Below the pieces are notes generated by a model. That model was given only the letters and a program-made list of their open reading frames with translations. It did no database searches and was not told where the DNA came from. A stretch of 64,000 bases of DNA from Bacillus salacetis (lineage in GTDB: Bacteria; Bacillota; Bacilli; Bacillales; Bacillaceae_B), in assembly GCF_003581585.1 (NCBI RefSeq), contig NZ_QXIR01000008.1:61354-125353 (forward strand), written 5' to 3'. Below are positions 44,240 through 52,458 of the stretch, one piece after another. Both the position numbers and the translations under genes were made by a program. Position 1 is the stretch's first letter, and each line of letters opens with the position of its first letter.

Positions 44240-44829
44240 ACGTTTCCGTTCGAATCGTGCCCTTACCTCTCCTGTTTCTCCTCTCAAGGGGTATGTTTCC
44301 GTTCGAATCATGCCCTTACCTCTCCTGTTTCTCCTCTCAGGGGGTACGTTTCCGTTCGAATCATGCCCTTACCTCTCCTGTTTCTCCTCTCAGGGGATAC
44401 GTTTCCGTTCGAATCGTGCCCTTACCTCTCCTGTTTCTCCTCTCAAGGGGTATGTTTCCGTTCGAATCGTGCCCTTACCTCTCCTGTTTCTCCTCTCAGG
44501 GGGTATGTTTCCGTTCGAATCATGCCCTTACCTCTCCTGTTTCTCCTCTCAGGGGATACGTTTCCGTTCGAATCGTGCCCTTACCTCTCCTGTTTCTCCT
44601 CTCAAGGGGTATGTTTCCGTTCGAATCATGCCCTTACCTCTCCTGTTTCTCCTCTCAAGGGATATGTTTCCGTTCGAATCATGCCCTTACCTCTCCTGTT
44701 TCTCCTCTCAGGGGATACGTTTCCGTTCGAATCATGCCCTTATCTCTCCTGTTTCTCCTCTCAGGGGATACGTTTCCGTTCGAATCGTGCCCTTACCTCT
44801 CCTGTTTCTCCTCTCAGGGGGTATGTTTT
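44240..44829. repeat. Tandem array D, 53-bp unit, 11 copies
   Basis: Eleven nearly identical units: GTTTCCGTTCGAATC, then RTGCCCTTACC, TCTCCTGTTTCTCCTCTCA and GGGGRTA. The GTTTCCG anchor recurs almost always at exactly 53 bp. The unit is pyrimidine-rich on this strand. Since 53 is not a multiple of three, all frames are chained into spurious ORFs. It lies upstream of the small membrane protein gene and downstream of hemY. Confidence 0.95.
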
Positions 44830-44889
44830 AGAGTAAATGTACCACTTCAACCTCAACTACCATCCTTTAGAGGAATAATAAGATAAATC

Positions 44890-44944
44890 CTTTAGCGCTT
44901 TAAAGCACCCGGGGACAGTCCCCGGGTGCTTTAAAGCGCTAAAG
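44890..44944. repeat. Perfect 55-bp palindrome
   Basis: Two exact 27-bp arms around a single A. The arm contains AGCGCT, GCTTTAAAGC and CCCGGGGAC in turn. There is no T-run of its own; it lies 13 bp downstream of the hemY terminator and just after array D. Confidence 0.95.
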
Positions 44945-44957
44945 CGTCACAATATAA

Positions 44958-44993
44958 AAAAAGCATGCACGGTGATTCCTGCGTGCATGCTTT
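44958..44993 (-). terminator. Terminator of the hemEHY operon
   Basis: A 12-bp stem AAAGCATGCACG with CGTGCATGCTTT, followed on the minus strand by a run of T. Confidence 0.9.
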
Positions 44994-44997
44994 CAAT

Positions 44998-46398
44998 TTA
45001 AGATAGGTATTCCAATACGTTTTGAACTGCTTTTTCGCCTTGATCGATGCAGTCGGGAAGACCGAGGCCTTCGAAGGAACTTCCTGCGATGAATATGCCT
45101 GGAAGTTCGTTTCTTACGTTGTTCTGCATGGACTCCAGGCGGTCTTTATGGCCGACTGTATATTGAGGCATGGCATCTTTCCATCTTGAAACGATTGTAA
45201 ATTCCGGTTCCATTGAGATGTCCATGATTTTGTTCAAATCCTGAAGGACAATCTTTTCGATTTGGCTGTCAGAAAGATCGACCACCGCTTCATCTCCTGC
45301 CCTGCCGACATAGCATCTCAGAAGGACTTTGCCTTCAGGAGTCGAATGGGGCCACTTCTTGTGTGTCCATGTACAGGCTGTGATTGTATAATCACTGTTC
45401 CGTGAGACGACAAAACCTGTACCGTCGATGTCCTTTTTGATTGCTTCTTCAGGAAACGCCATTGCAACAGTAGCCACTGAAGTAGCTGGAGTGTTTTTTA
45501 AGTGATCAAAGAAGCTGTATTGCGGGAACATCGATGGGATGGTCGGATGCGGGGTTGTCACGACGATACTATCCGCTTCCAGCCTCTCCCCGTTATTCAG
45601 CATTAAAGAATACCTGTTGTTCTCATCCTTCTCGATTTGTTCCACCCGAAGCCCTTTCAATACGGAGTCTGGAGCCAGCTGGTTTTCAATACCATCCACC
45701 AATGACTGCAGGCCCCTTGTCAGCGTAAGGAATATCCCTTTTTTCTTACCGTCTTTATTCGTCGGAGCCGGGCTTGTCTTTTTCATCCCAAGAATCAAGC
45801 TTCTATGCTTTTGTTCCACCTGGTAAAACTGCGGGAACGTTGACATCAGGCTCAACTGATCGATATCACCGGCATAGATTCCTGACAACAGCGGTTCAAT
45901 CAGGTTTTCAACAACTTCATCACCGAGTCTTCTTCTGAAAAATTGTCCCAGTGACTGGTCGCCCTTAGCACTGGATCTTGGTAATACAAAATCAGCTGCG
46001 GCTCTTGCCTTGCCCTGCATGGAAAACAAACCGGTGGTAACAAAAGGAGCCATCTGTGTTGGAACTCCCATTACAGAGCCTCCGGGCATTGGATGAAGCT
46101 CTTCATTCACAAGGACATAAGACTTGCCGGTTGAGTTGTTGACAAGTTCATTATCCACACCGACTTCCTTTGCAAGTCTGGCAGCACTCTTTTTTCGTTC
46201 AAGAAACGAGTCCGGCCCTCTTTCGATCACAAAGCCGTCCTTTGTCACTGTCTGGATTTTTCCTCCAAGCCTATGGCTCGCTTCAATCAACTTAATGTCA
46301 AGTGGACGTCCGGTCTTCTCGGCTTCTTTTTGTAAATAATATGCTGTTGTTAATCCTGTAATTCCCCCGCCGATAATTACTGCCTTTTGCTTCTCCAC
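44998..46398 (-). CDS. hemY: Coproporphyrinogen III/protoporphyrinogen oxidase HemY
   Basis: A 466-residue FAD enzyme. The dinucleotide motif GGGITGLTTAYYLQ lies near residue 10 and GGKIQTVTKDGFVIERGPDSF near 45. The C-terminal FAD contact is IAGSSFEGLGLPDCIDQG near 438. In the Gram-positive coproporphyrin-dependent route it oxidises coproporphyrinogen III before iron insertion. The GTG at 46398 is the only start in place, with an AAGGCG tract about 11 bases away. It is last in hemE-hemH-hemY; 33 bp separate it from hemH. Confidence 0.94.
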   Translation of the reverse strand: MEKQKAVIIGGGITGLTTAYYLQKEAEKTGRPLDIKLIEASHRLGGKIQTVTKDGFVIERGPDSFLERKKSAARLAKEVGVDNELVNNSTGKSYVLVNEELHPMPGGSVMGVPTQMAPFVTTGLFSMQGKARAAADFVLPRSSAKGDQSLGQFFRRRLGDEVVENLIEPLLSGIYAGDIDQLSLMSTFPQFYQVEQKHRSLILGMKKTSPAPTNKDGKKKGIFLTLTRGLQSLVDGIENQLAPDSVLKGLRVEQIEKDENNRYSLMLNNGERLEADSIVVTTPHPTIPSMFPQYSFFDHLKNTPATSVATVAMAFPEEAIKKDIDGTGFVVSRNSDYTITACTWTHKKWPHSTPEGKVLLRCYVGRAGDEAVVDLSDSQIEKIVLQDLNKIMDISMEPEFTIVSRWKDAMPQYTVGHKDRLESMQNNVRNELPGIFIAGSSFEGLGLPDCIDQGEKAVQNVLEYLS

Positions 46399-46431
46399 TG
46401 GTCCATCGCCTTCTTTTTATAGTTTTAATTC

Positions 46432-47361
46432 TTATTTAAGATGTTTCATTACAACCGCTGCCAAAGCGTCTATGAACTCAGGTTTAGCGTTTGGCATTTC
46501 CGGTCTGTAGTAGCTTGCGCCGATTTCGTCTGTTACGACTTTACACTCATAGTCATTGTCATAGAGTACTTCCAAGTGATCTGCAACAAATCCCACTGGA
46601 GTATAAACAAATGTGTTATAGCCTTTTTCTTTATGAAGCTCCCGAGTCAAATCCTGGACATCAGGTCCCAGCCATGGGTCAGGAGTATTTCCTTCACTTT
46701 GCCAACCTACAGCATATTCTGTAACTCCTGCACCTTTAGCAATCATATCTGCTGTTTCCTGCAGCTGTTCAGGGTACGGATCTCCATCTTTCAGGATCCT
46801 TTCAGGGAGACTGTGCGCAGAAACGATTAATACTGCCCCGTTCCGCTCTTCTTCCGACATCTTTTCATAGGTTTCTTTTACTTTCTTAACCCAATAATCA
46901 ATGAATTTCGGTTCATCATACCAGCTTTCAACGGATGTAATTTCCGGACCGCCGATTTTAGCCGCTTCTTCCTTTGCACGGCCGTTGTAGGATTTAACAC
47001 TGAACGTGGAAAAGTGAGGTGCCAGTACGATGGAGACCGCTTCTTCGATTCCATCTTCATGCATCTGCTGCACAGCATCTTCAACGAATGGTTCGATATG
47101 CTTAAGGCCAAGGTACATTTTGAATTCTACCTCATCTTGCAAAGCATTCAGGCGCTCCTCCAAGGATTTCCCTTGATCAAGCGTGATTTTCGCCAATGGA
47201 GAGATTCCTCCGATGGCTTCATAACGGTGCGTCAGATCTTCAAGCATTTCTGGTGAAGGTGTTCTGCCGTGCCGGATATGAGTATAATACCGTTCGATAT
47301 CTTCTTCTTTGTAGGGAGTCCCATATGCCATTACAAGGAGTCCCATTTTTTTCTTTGTCAT
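46432..47361 (-). CDS. hemH: Ferrochelatase (coproporphyrin type) HemH
   Basis: A 309-residue ferrochelatase. The start is [29 protein letters not shown]. It also shows [10 protein letters not shown] near residue 48, [12 protein letters not shown] near 180 with the metal-site His, and [16 protein letters not shown] near 228; [13 protein letters not shown] follows near 262. It inserts ferrous iron, probably into coproporphyrin III. The ATG at 47361 has GAGGTG 7 bases upstream. It is the middle gene of the operon. Confidence 0.95.
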   Translation of the reverse strand: MTKKKMGLLVMAYGTPYKEEDIERYYTHIRHGRTPSPEMLEDLTHRYEAIGGISPLAKITLDQGKSLEERLNALQDEVEFKMYLGLKHIEPFVEDAVQQMHEDGIEEAVSIVLAPHFSTFSVKSYNGRAKEEAAKIGGPEITSVESWYDEPKFIDYWVKKVKETYEKMSEEERNGAVLIVSAHSLPERILKDGDPYPEQLQETADMIAKGAGVTEYAVGWQSEGNTPDPWLGPDVQDLTRELHKEKGYNTFVYTPVGFVADHLEVLYDNDYECKVVTDEIGASYYRPEMPNAKPEFIDALAAVVMKHLK

Positions 47362-47397
47362 TATTTTCACCTCAATATAAGATCCGTGTTGTATGAA

Positions 47398-48441
47398 TTA
47401 GCCTCTCAGTTTCTCAGCACTGTATTCGTGTACGAATGAAGTCAGCTTCTTCAGCGTTTCCGGTTTGACAGAAGGGAATACACCATGGCCAAGATTGAAG
47501 ATGTGACCTGGATTTCCGATTCCCTGATCAATAATCGCTTTTGCTTTTTCTTCAATGACATCCCATGGAGCAAGCAGAATAGCAGGATCCAAATTTCCCA
47601 TGACCGTTTTGGTGATACCATTTGAGCGTGCTTCCGGAATTGGAAGTCTCCAGTCGAGACCGACCACATCAATCGGCAGGTCATGCCATTCCATAGAAAG
47701 GTGGCTTGCGCCGACACCGAACATGATCAATGGCACATTCTCTTTTTTCAATTCTGCAAAGATTTTTTCCATTACCGGTTTGATGAAAGTACGATAGTCC
47801 TGCACATTCAGTGCACCAACCCAGGAATCGAAAATCTGGAAAGCGGAAGCCCCTGCTTTGATCTGCGCACGGCCGTAAGAAATGGTCATGTCCGCAAGCT
47901 TGTCCATTAAGGTGAACCAGGCTTTCGGTTCAGCATACATGAAGGCTTTTGTCTTATTATAGTTTTTAGAAGGACCGCCCTCAATCATATAGCTTGCCAA
48001 GGTAAAAGGTGCACCTGCAAAACCGATTAATGGGACTGAAAGCTGTTCTTGTGTCAGGAGCTTGATTGTGTCCAATACATAAGGAACGTCGCTTTCCGGA
48101 TCGATTTCCCCCAGCTTCTCAACATCCGCAAGGGATTGGATCGGATTTTCGATTACCGGTCCGATTCCTGACTTGATATCCACGTCCACTCCGATCGAAG
48201 GAAGCGGAGACATGATATCTTTATACAGAATAGCTGCATCCACATCATACTGTTCTACCGGCAGGCGGGTAACATATGCGCAGATTTCAGGCTGGTGGGT
48301 AATTTCAAAAAGGGAATACTTTTTCTTAAGTTCCCTGTACTCAGGCTGCGAGCGGCCCGCCTGTCTCATATACCATACTGGTGTATAGTCCGTCTTCTCC
48401 CCTCTTGCGGCTTTTAAAAATGTGTCATTCATCTTCTTCAT
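47398..48441 (-). CDS. hemE: Uroporphyrinogen decarboxylase HemE
   Basis: A 347-residue decarboxylase converting uroporphyrinogen III to coproporphyrinogen III. The N-terminal signature [16 protein letters not shown] lies near residue 21 and the substrate Asp in [13 protein letters not shown] near 68. [18 protein letters not shown] is near 146 and FNLGHGVFP near 318. It is first gene of hemEHY. Upstream, TATAAT near 48495 on the minus strand could be the -10, but a -35 is unclear. No pbpF gene separates it from hmoB, unlike in B. subtilis. Confidence 0.96.
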   Translation of the reverse strand: MKKMNDTFLKAARGEKTDYTPVWYMRQAGRSQPEYRELKKKYSLFEITHQPEICAYVTRLPVEQYDVDAAILYKDIMSPLPSIGVDVDIKSGIGPVIENPIQSLADVEKLGEIDPESDVPYVLDTIKLLTQEQLSVPLIGFAGAPFTLASYMIEGGPSKNYNKTKAFMYAEPKAWFTLMDKLADMTISYGRAQIKAGASAFQIFDSWVGALNVQDYRTFIKPVMEKIFAELKKENVPLIMFGVGASHLSMEWHDLPIDVVGLDWRLPIPEARSNGITKTVMGNLDPAILLAPWDVIEEKAKAIIDQGIGNPGHIFNLGHGVFPSVKPETLKKLTSFVHEYSAEKLRG

Positions 48442-48669
48442 ATTTATATGTCCACCCTTCTGTATTCCTCTATGTACACCATTGTATTATATTATGGCTC
48501 AAGAATAAAAAATGAAGCAGTTATAGTAACCTATCCGTTCATATATCCCGTTTTCACTATAGACTTTTCCACTATAAAAGTATAGTTCGTGACTCCAAAT
48601 GTCATAAATTTGCCGATTTTTCTATGGCTGTTTGTTCAAATTTGCAGCAGTTGATTTGCGGGAGGATGC

Positions 48670-48702
48670 TGAAAGCGATATCATGAATGTGAAATCGCTT
48701 TC
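48670..48702. promoter_or_regulatory. Pair of inverted cre-like sites between hemE and hmoB
   Basis: TGAAAGCGATATCA at 48670-48683 fits the catabolite-response consensus TGWAANCGNTNWCA at every position. An inverted near-copy (TGAAATCGCTTTCC, one mismatch) follows at 48689-48702. Together they also form a 9-bp stem, so a terminator or leader hairpin is an alternative reading. Confidence 0.45.
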
Positions 48703-48789
48703 CTTTGCTGAATAGAAGAACAGGCGAGTTTTACCCCCGGAGGCAAAGGGAATGTTAAAACTAATCTATAGTGGCAGGAGTGAAATGAA

Positions 48790-49302
48790 ATGTATGTTTA
48801 TATGACAAGTGGTACTCATGAATTTCTAAAGACGTTGGAAAACAAACATTCTGATCAAACAATCATCTTGATGGATAATGCAGATACATCCGTCTTGGTA
48901 CATGAAACAGAAGGAAAATCCGTTTTCCAGGAACCGAGGCGTTATGAAGTGATCGATTCAACAGGTGATCTTCAAAAACACGGATTTGTGGTCATCAATA
49001 ACATCCCTGTTTCAGATGAAGGACGCCCTGTATTTGAATACCGTTTTAAGAATCGAGCCGGTTTAATTGAAGAAGTGGATGGCTTCATCGCAATCAGGGT
49101 GCTCCGGCCGGTTGATACTGATACTTATGCTATTCTAACTCAATGGGAGGATGAGCATTCCTTTAAGCAATGGCAGGATTCACAGCAGTATGCAAAGGCC
49201 CACGAAAAAAGGGGTACCGAGGATGGAGTCGATGCACAAAGGAATATGTTCCCCCGTCCTTCCTTCGTAACCAAATACAGCATTCCTGCAGACGAGGACT
49301 AA
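48790..49302 (+). CDS. hmoB: Heme-degrading monooxygenase HmoB (YhgC)
   Basis: A 170-residue protein. The C-terminal half is an ABM-type ferredoxin-like domain: FKNRAGLIEEVDGFIAIRVLRP near 82, LTQWEDEHSFKQWQDSQQYAKAH near 116. The pattern fits B. subtilis HmoB (also annotated as TRAP-like), which opens heme to release iron. The ATG at 48790 lies 9 bases from AGGAG. It is divergent from the hemE-H-Y operon, placing heme synthesis and breakdown side by side. Confidence 0.88.
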   Translation: MYVYMTSGTHEFLKTLENKHSDQTIILMDNADTSVLVHETEGKSVFQEPRRYEVIDSTGDLQKHGFVVINNIPVSDEGRPVFEYRFKNRAGLIEEVDGFIAIRVLRPVDTDTYAILTQWEDEHSFKQWQDSQQYAKAHEKRGTEDGVDAQRNMFPRPSFVTKYSIPADED

Positions 49303-49371
49303 GGCCGCCCTTAACCTTCCCGGCTGCTTGGTTTATGGCCCCGAGGGGCTGCGTGTTGGAGCTGGATGACT

Positions 49372-49407
49372 AAAAGCCGGTCCGCTGTTATATGCGGGCC
49401 GGCTTTT
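49372..49407 (+). terminator. Terminator of hmoB
   Basis: AAAAGCCGG-T-CCGC pairs with GCGG-G-CCGGCTTTT, followed by GCTTT. The preceding bases (GTTGGAGCTGGATGAC) look like the remnant end of the dispersed repeat seen at 43454. Confidence 0.8.
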
Positions 49408-49454
49408 GCTTTGCAAGAAGATGGGCATTTTATCGTCCCGTGGCAGAGTGTTAT

Positions 49455-49635
49455 TCTACTAATCACCCTGGTATAACTAATTTAACGGTTTATAACCGAG
49501 TGTTTTCCTCTTAATCAACCGTTTTTAACTGCCCCACCGATATATAACATGGGGTTTCTCCCTTAACCACACGGTTCCAATTGCTCCGCTGGTTTATAAC
49601 ATGATGATTCTCTTCCCTCTTAACCTATACAATTT
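49455..49635. repeat. Tandem array E, decayed, 52-bp period, 3-4 copies
   Basis: Diverged copies with two anchors: TATAAC at 49491, 49543 and 49595 (exactly 52 apart) and CTCTTAA-type text near 49507, 49558 and 49614. The gap lies between the convergent hmoB and liaR genes. The unit sequence is unlike those of the other arrays. Confidence 0.7.
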
Positions 49636-49668
49636 AGTTTGGATTCCTTCCACCTTAAAGATGCCGTG

Positions 49669-50319
49669 TCAATCCACCTGCTTATTCAGCAAGATTCCAT
49701 TTCGATTGGCATAGATGGCTGCCTGGGTACGGTCGGCAACCCCTAATTTGCTGAGGATGTTGCTGACATGGGTTTTGGTCGTTTTGATACCGATGTACAA
49801 TTCTTCTGATATTTCCTGATTTGTCATTCCTTCTCCCAAGCATTTCAGGACATCGAGTTCTCTGGCAGTCAGGTCTTCATGGAGCTTTTTTTGCTGCGGG
49901 CGGAATCGGTTCATCATCTTATCCGCGACCTTCGGGGCAATAACACTCTCTCCCTTTACAGCTTTATAAACAGCGGAAATTACTTCGTCGGCACCGGCTG
50001 TTTTTAAGAGGTAGCTGTGGGCACCGGCTTCAATGGCGGGAAACACTTTTTCGTCATCGTAATAGCTTGTAAGTATAATAATCTTGCAGGCAGGCAGGAA
50101 TTCCAGTATTTCCTTTGTTGCCTCAATGCCATTTCCATTTTCCATCAACAGGTCCATCAGGATGATTTCCGGCTGATAAAGCTTTGCCAGTTTAACCGCT
50201 TCTGATCCACTGGACGCCTCGCCCAGGAATTCAATCCTGTCTTCAGTCAGCAGGTATGTTTTCATCCCCAGACGGACCATTTCATGATCATCGACGATCA
50301 TCACTTTTATTTTATCCAT
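49669..50319 (-). CDS. liaR: Response regulator LiaR
   Basis: A 216-residue NarL/FixJ-type response regulator. The receiver domain has acidic VDDHE near residue 10, phospho-acceptor Asp in IILMDLLMENGNG near 56, and Lys in YLLKTAGADEV near 106. The C-terminal LuxR-type HTH is LTARELDVLKCLGEGMTNQEISEELYIGIKTTKTHVSNILSKLGV. It overlaps the liaS end by 8 bases. It responds to cell-envelope stress through LiaS. Confidence 0.92.
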   Translation of the reverse strand: MDKIKVMIVDDHEMVRLGMKTYLLTEDRIEFLGEASSGSEAVKLAKLYQPEIILMDLLMENGNGIEATKEILEFLPACKIIILTSYYDDEKVFPAIEAGAHSYLLKTAGADEVISAVYKAVKGESVIAPKVADKMMNRFRPQQKKLHEDLTARELDVLKCLGEGMTNQEISEELYIGIKTTKTHVSNILSKLGVADRTQAAIYANRNGILLNKQVD

Positions 50320-51367
50320 TATGGTTCTCCCCCTCTTCCCTCAATGGAATGCGAATATTAATGTATGTTCCTTCATTTTCCTTGGACCGGATCTGAAAGA
50401 TGCCCCCTATTTCTTCACAGCGCTCTCTCATCGTCTGCAATCCATAGCTCGTCATTTTTTGCTGATCGACACTGAAACCCCTTCCATTGTCACTGATATA
50501 TAAATTCAGATTCGAATCAGTTTTTCTTGTTGAGATCTTGACCTGCGTTGCTTCTGCATGCCGCAGTATATTGGAAATCCCCTCTTGTACGATCCTGAAT
50601 AAATGGGCTTCGGCTCCCTTAGTCAAGCCTTCAAGATGTTTGAAATCCGCAGAAATATCGATAGGGGTCTTTTCCTTCAGCTCCTGGATAAGCTTCTTCA
50701 ACCCCTCCAACAGGCTTTCTCCCTTTAGATCAATCGGTCTTAAATGAAGCAGCAGCGCCCTCATTTCCCCTTGGGCTTTCGATGCAATTTCTGCAACTTG
50801 TATCAAGATCGGTTCTGCATCTTTAGGTTTTTTTTGAACAGTACGAACGGCAGCCGACGACAGCATATTAAGAGCGAAAAGCTGCTGACTGACCGAGTCA
50901 TGCAGGTCTCTTGCCAGCCGATGCCTTTCTTCCATGACAGCCGCCTGGTGAGCCTGATCAGCCAACTCCGACTTTTCATCTGCGAGCCTTTGCAGGGACT
51001 TGACCTGCTCCTGGATATAAACTGCAAGCTGATTAAGCTCCTCCGTCAGGATACCGATTTCATCCTGCCTGCAGTCATCAACCCGCGCTGAAAACTTACC
51101 GCTTCTTAGAACAGAAACAAAAGTTGATATATCATCAAGACGGCCTTTAAACAAATACCCTGTCCTGAACCCGAAATAAATGCTCAACAGCAAAAAAATA
51201 AGCAGAACAAGCAAAGTAAGATACAAGGACCCTGCAAGTGTTATATGAGGGTTTTCCGAAATCAGGATATAGAACTGAATAATCAGGAAAAAGAAAAGTG
51301 TACCCATTAAGCCCATCATAAAAAAACTTTTCAGAAACCAAAAACGTATATTCGATGATTTATTCAA
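50312..51367 (-). CDS. liaS: Sensor histidine kinase LiaS
   Basis: A 351-residue kinase with two N-terminal membrane helices (WFLKSFFMMGLMGTLFFFLIIQFYI and LTLLVLLIFLLLSIYFGF) and a very short outside loop, the intramembrane-sensing design. It has a HAMP-like region, the HisKA_3 phospho-His in EERHRLARDLHDSVSQQLFAL near 160, and ATP-binding DNGRGF near 308. The TTG at 51367 has AAAGAGGTG 6 bases upstream. It lies 13 bp downstream of liaF. Confidence 0.92.
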   Translation of the reverse strand: MNKSSNIRFWFLKSFFMMGLMGTLFFFLIIQFYILISENPHITLAGSLYLTLLVLLIFLLLSIYFGFRTGYLFKGRLDDISTFVSVLRSGKFSARVDDCRQDEIGILTEELNQLAVYIQEQVKSLQRLADEKSELADQAHQAAVMEERHRLARDLHDSVSQQLFALNMLSSAAVRTVQKKPKDAEPILIQVAEIASKAQGEMRALLLHLRPIDLKGESLLEGLKKLIQELKEKTPIDISADFKHLEGLTKGAEAHLFRIVQEGISNILRHAEATQVKISTRKTDSNLNLYISDNGRGFSVDQQKMTSYGLQTMRERCEEIGGIFQIRSKENEGTYINIRIPLREEGENHNG

Positions 51368-51380
51368 TGGCTGCACCTCT

Positions 51381-52184
51381 TTACACCTTATTGATCCGTA
51401 CAGAACCAATACTGAATTCTATAATGATCTTTATTTTTTTCTCTGCGTTTTCATATCCAGGGGTCCGATAATTCATATTCGGTTTGATATCGGAAGACTT
51501 CTGTCCGAACAATTTAATATCCCCTATGCTTCCATCAATTTTGATGTCGACAGGGATATCTTCCGGAATGAGCATTTTGACATCTCCTATCCACCCTTTC
51601 AGGTAAATCGGGGTTTCGCCTTCCGGAATATAAGCCTTGCTTATATCAAAATAGTAATTTCCAATCATATTACTAAGCCTCATCGATTCAAGCGGCCAAT
51701 TGGGCTGGTTGTATTTAACATCTCCAATGAAATTACCCTTATTTACTTTAATCCTTTCCTTGGTTTCCCCATACCTTTTCTTGAAAGCAGCCTCCTCTTC
51801 TTCATCGGTAAGGCCGTCACTTGAAAAAGTAACCCTGATCTGGCTTTTTTTCCATAAAACCATGAAAGCAAAACCAATTAGACTGACAGGCCACAGCTTC
51901 CACCAGTCACCATAAGTGAAGATAACCGCCTCAAAACTGGAAAGGATCAGGAGAGCTCCATAGATTAAGAAAAAGAGCCCAAAGGTGAATTTAAGCATCC
52001 CTCTCCACTTTAGGCCAGAGTACAACCATTTCAGCCCCTGCAGTACAAACAGCAACGGGAGTAATATGACAAATAACTGTTTTATTTCCAAGGAAATGAC
52101 ACCAATATTAATTAAAAGCAATACTATGCCACTCAATAATAGTACTGCTGAGAAAAACCATTGTTTTCCGCCAGAATTCTTCAT
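51381..52184 (-). CDS. liaF: LiaF, inhibitor of LiaRS signalling
   Basis: A 267-residue membrane protein with four N-terminal helices (residues 8-110) and a C-terminal beta-helix-like domain (KWIGDVKMLIPEDIPVDIKIDGSIGDIKLFG type repeats from 170 on), as in LiaF/VraT. It holds LiaS inactive without stress. An AAAGGCGGTG tract precedes the ATG. Neither liaI nor liaH lies upstream; the intergenic stretch 52185-52458 shows only a small CTCCGTCT/AGACGGAG hairpin. Confidence 0.92.
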   Translation of the reverse strand: MKNSGGKQWFFSAVLLLSGIVLLLINIGVISLEIKQLFVILLPLLFVLQGLKWLYSGLKWRGMLKFTFGLFFLIYGALLILSSFEAVIFTYGDWWKLWPVSLIGFAFMVLWKKSQIRVTFSSDGLTDEEEEAAFKKRYGETKERIKVNKGNFIGDVKYNQPNWPLESMRLSNMIGNYYFDISKAYIPEGETPIYLKGWIGDVKMLIPEDIPVDIKIDGSIGDIKLFGQKSSDIKPNMNYRTPGYENAEKKIKIIIEFSIGSVRINKV

Positions 52185-52458
52185 TTCGACACCGCCTTTG
52201 CCATTCTCTTTTCATTTCGATGAACAAGTTTAAAATCCTTTTTTATTTTTCTGAGTCCTTTTATAAGACCGCTACATGTATTCACAGTTTACCTGAAATA
52301 TTTTCTTATTGAGAGGTGCACCGGCAGGAATTAGCCTCCGTCTGGAGACGGAGTTCTTGTATGTACCTTTCACAATCACTTTCGGACTGAATATTCTGTA
52401 TTAGCAAAGGGCAGAAGCCTTTTTTTGTGAGAGCATATTAAGAGGGGGAGGATTTATT

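Noticed and set aside
44071..44886. A 271-residue frame and two others across array D
   Set aside because: They arise from the 53-bp unit read in rotating frames; no start signals, and one overlaps the small membrane protein gene.
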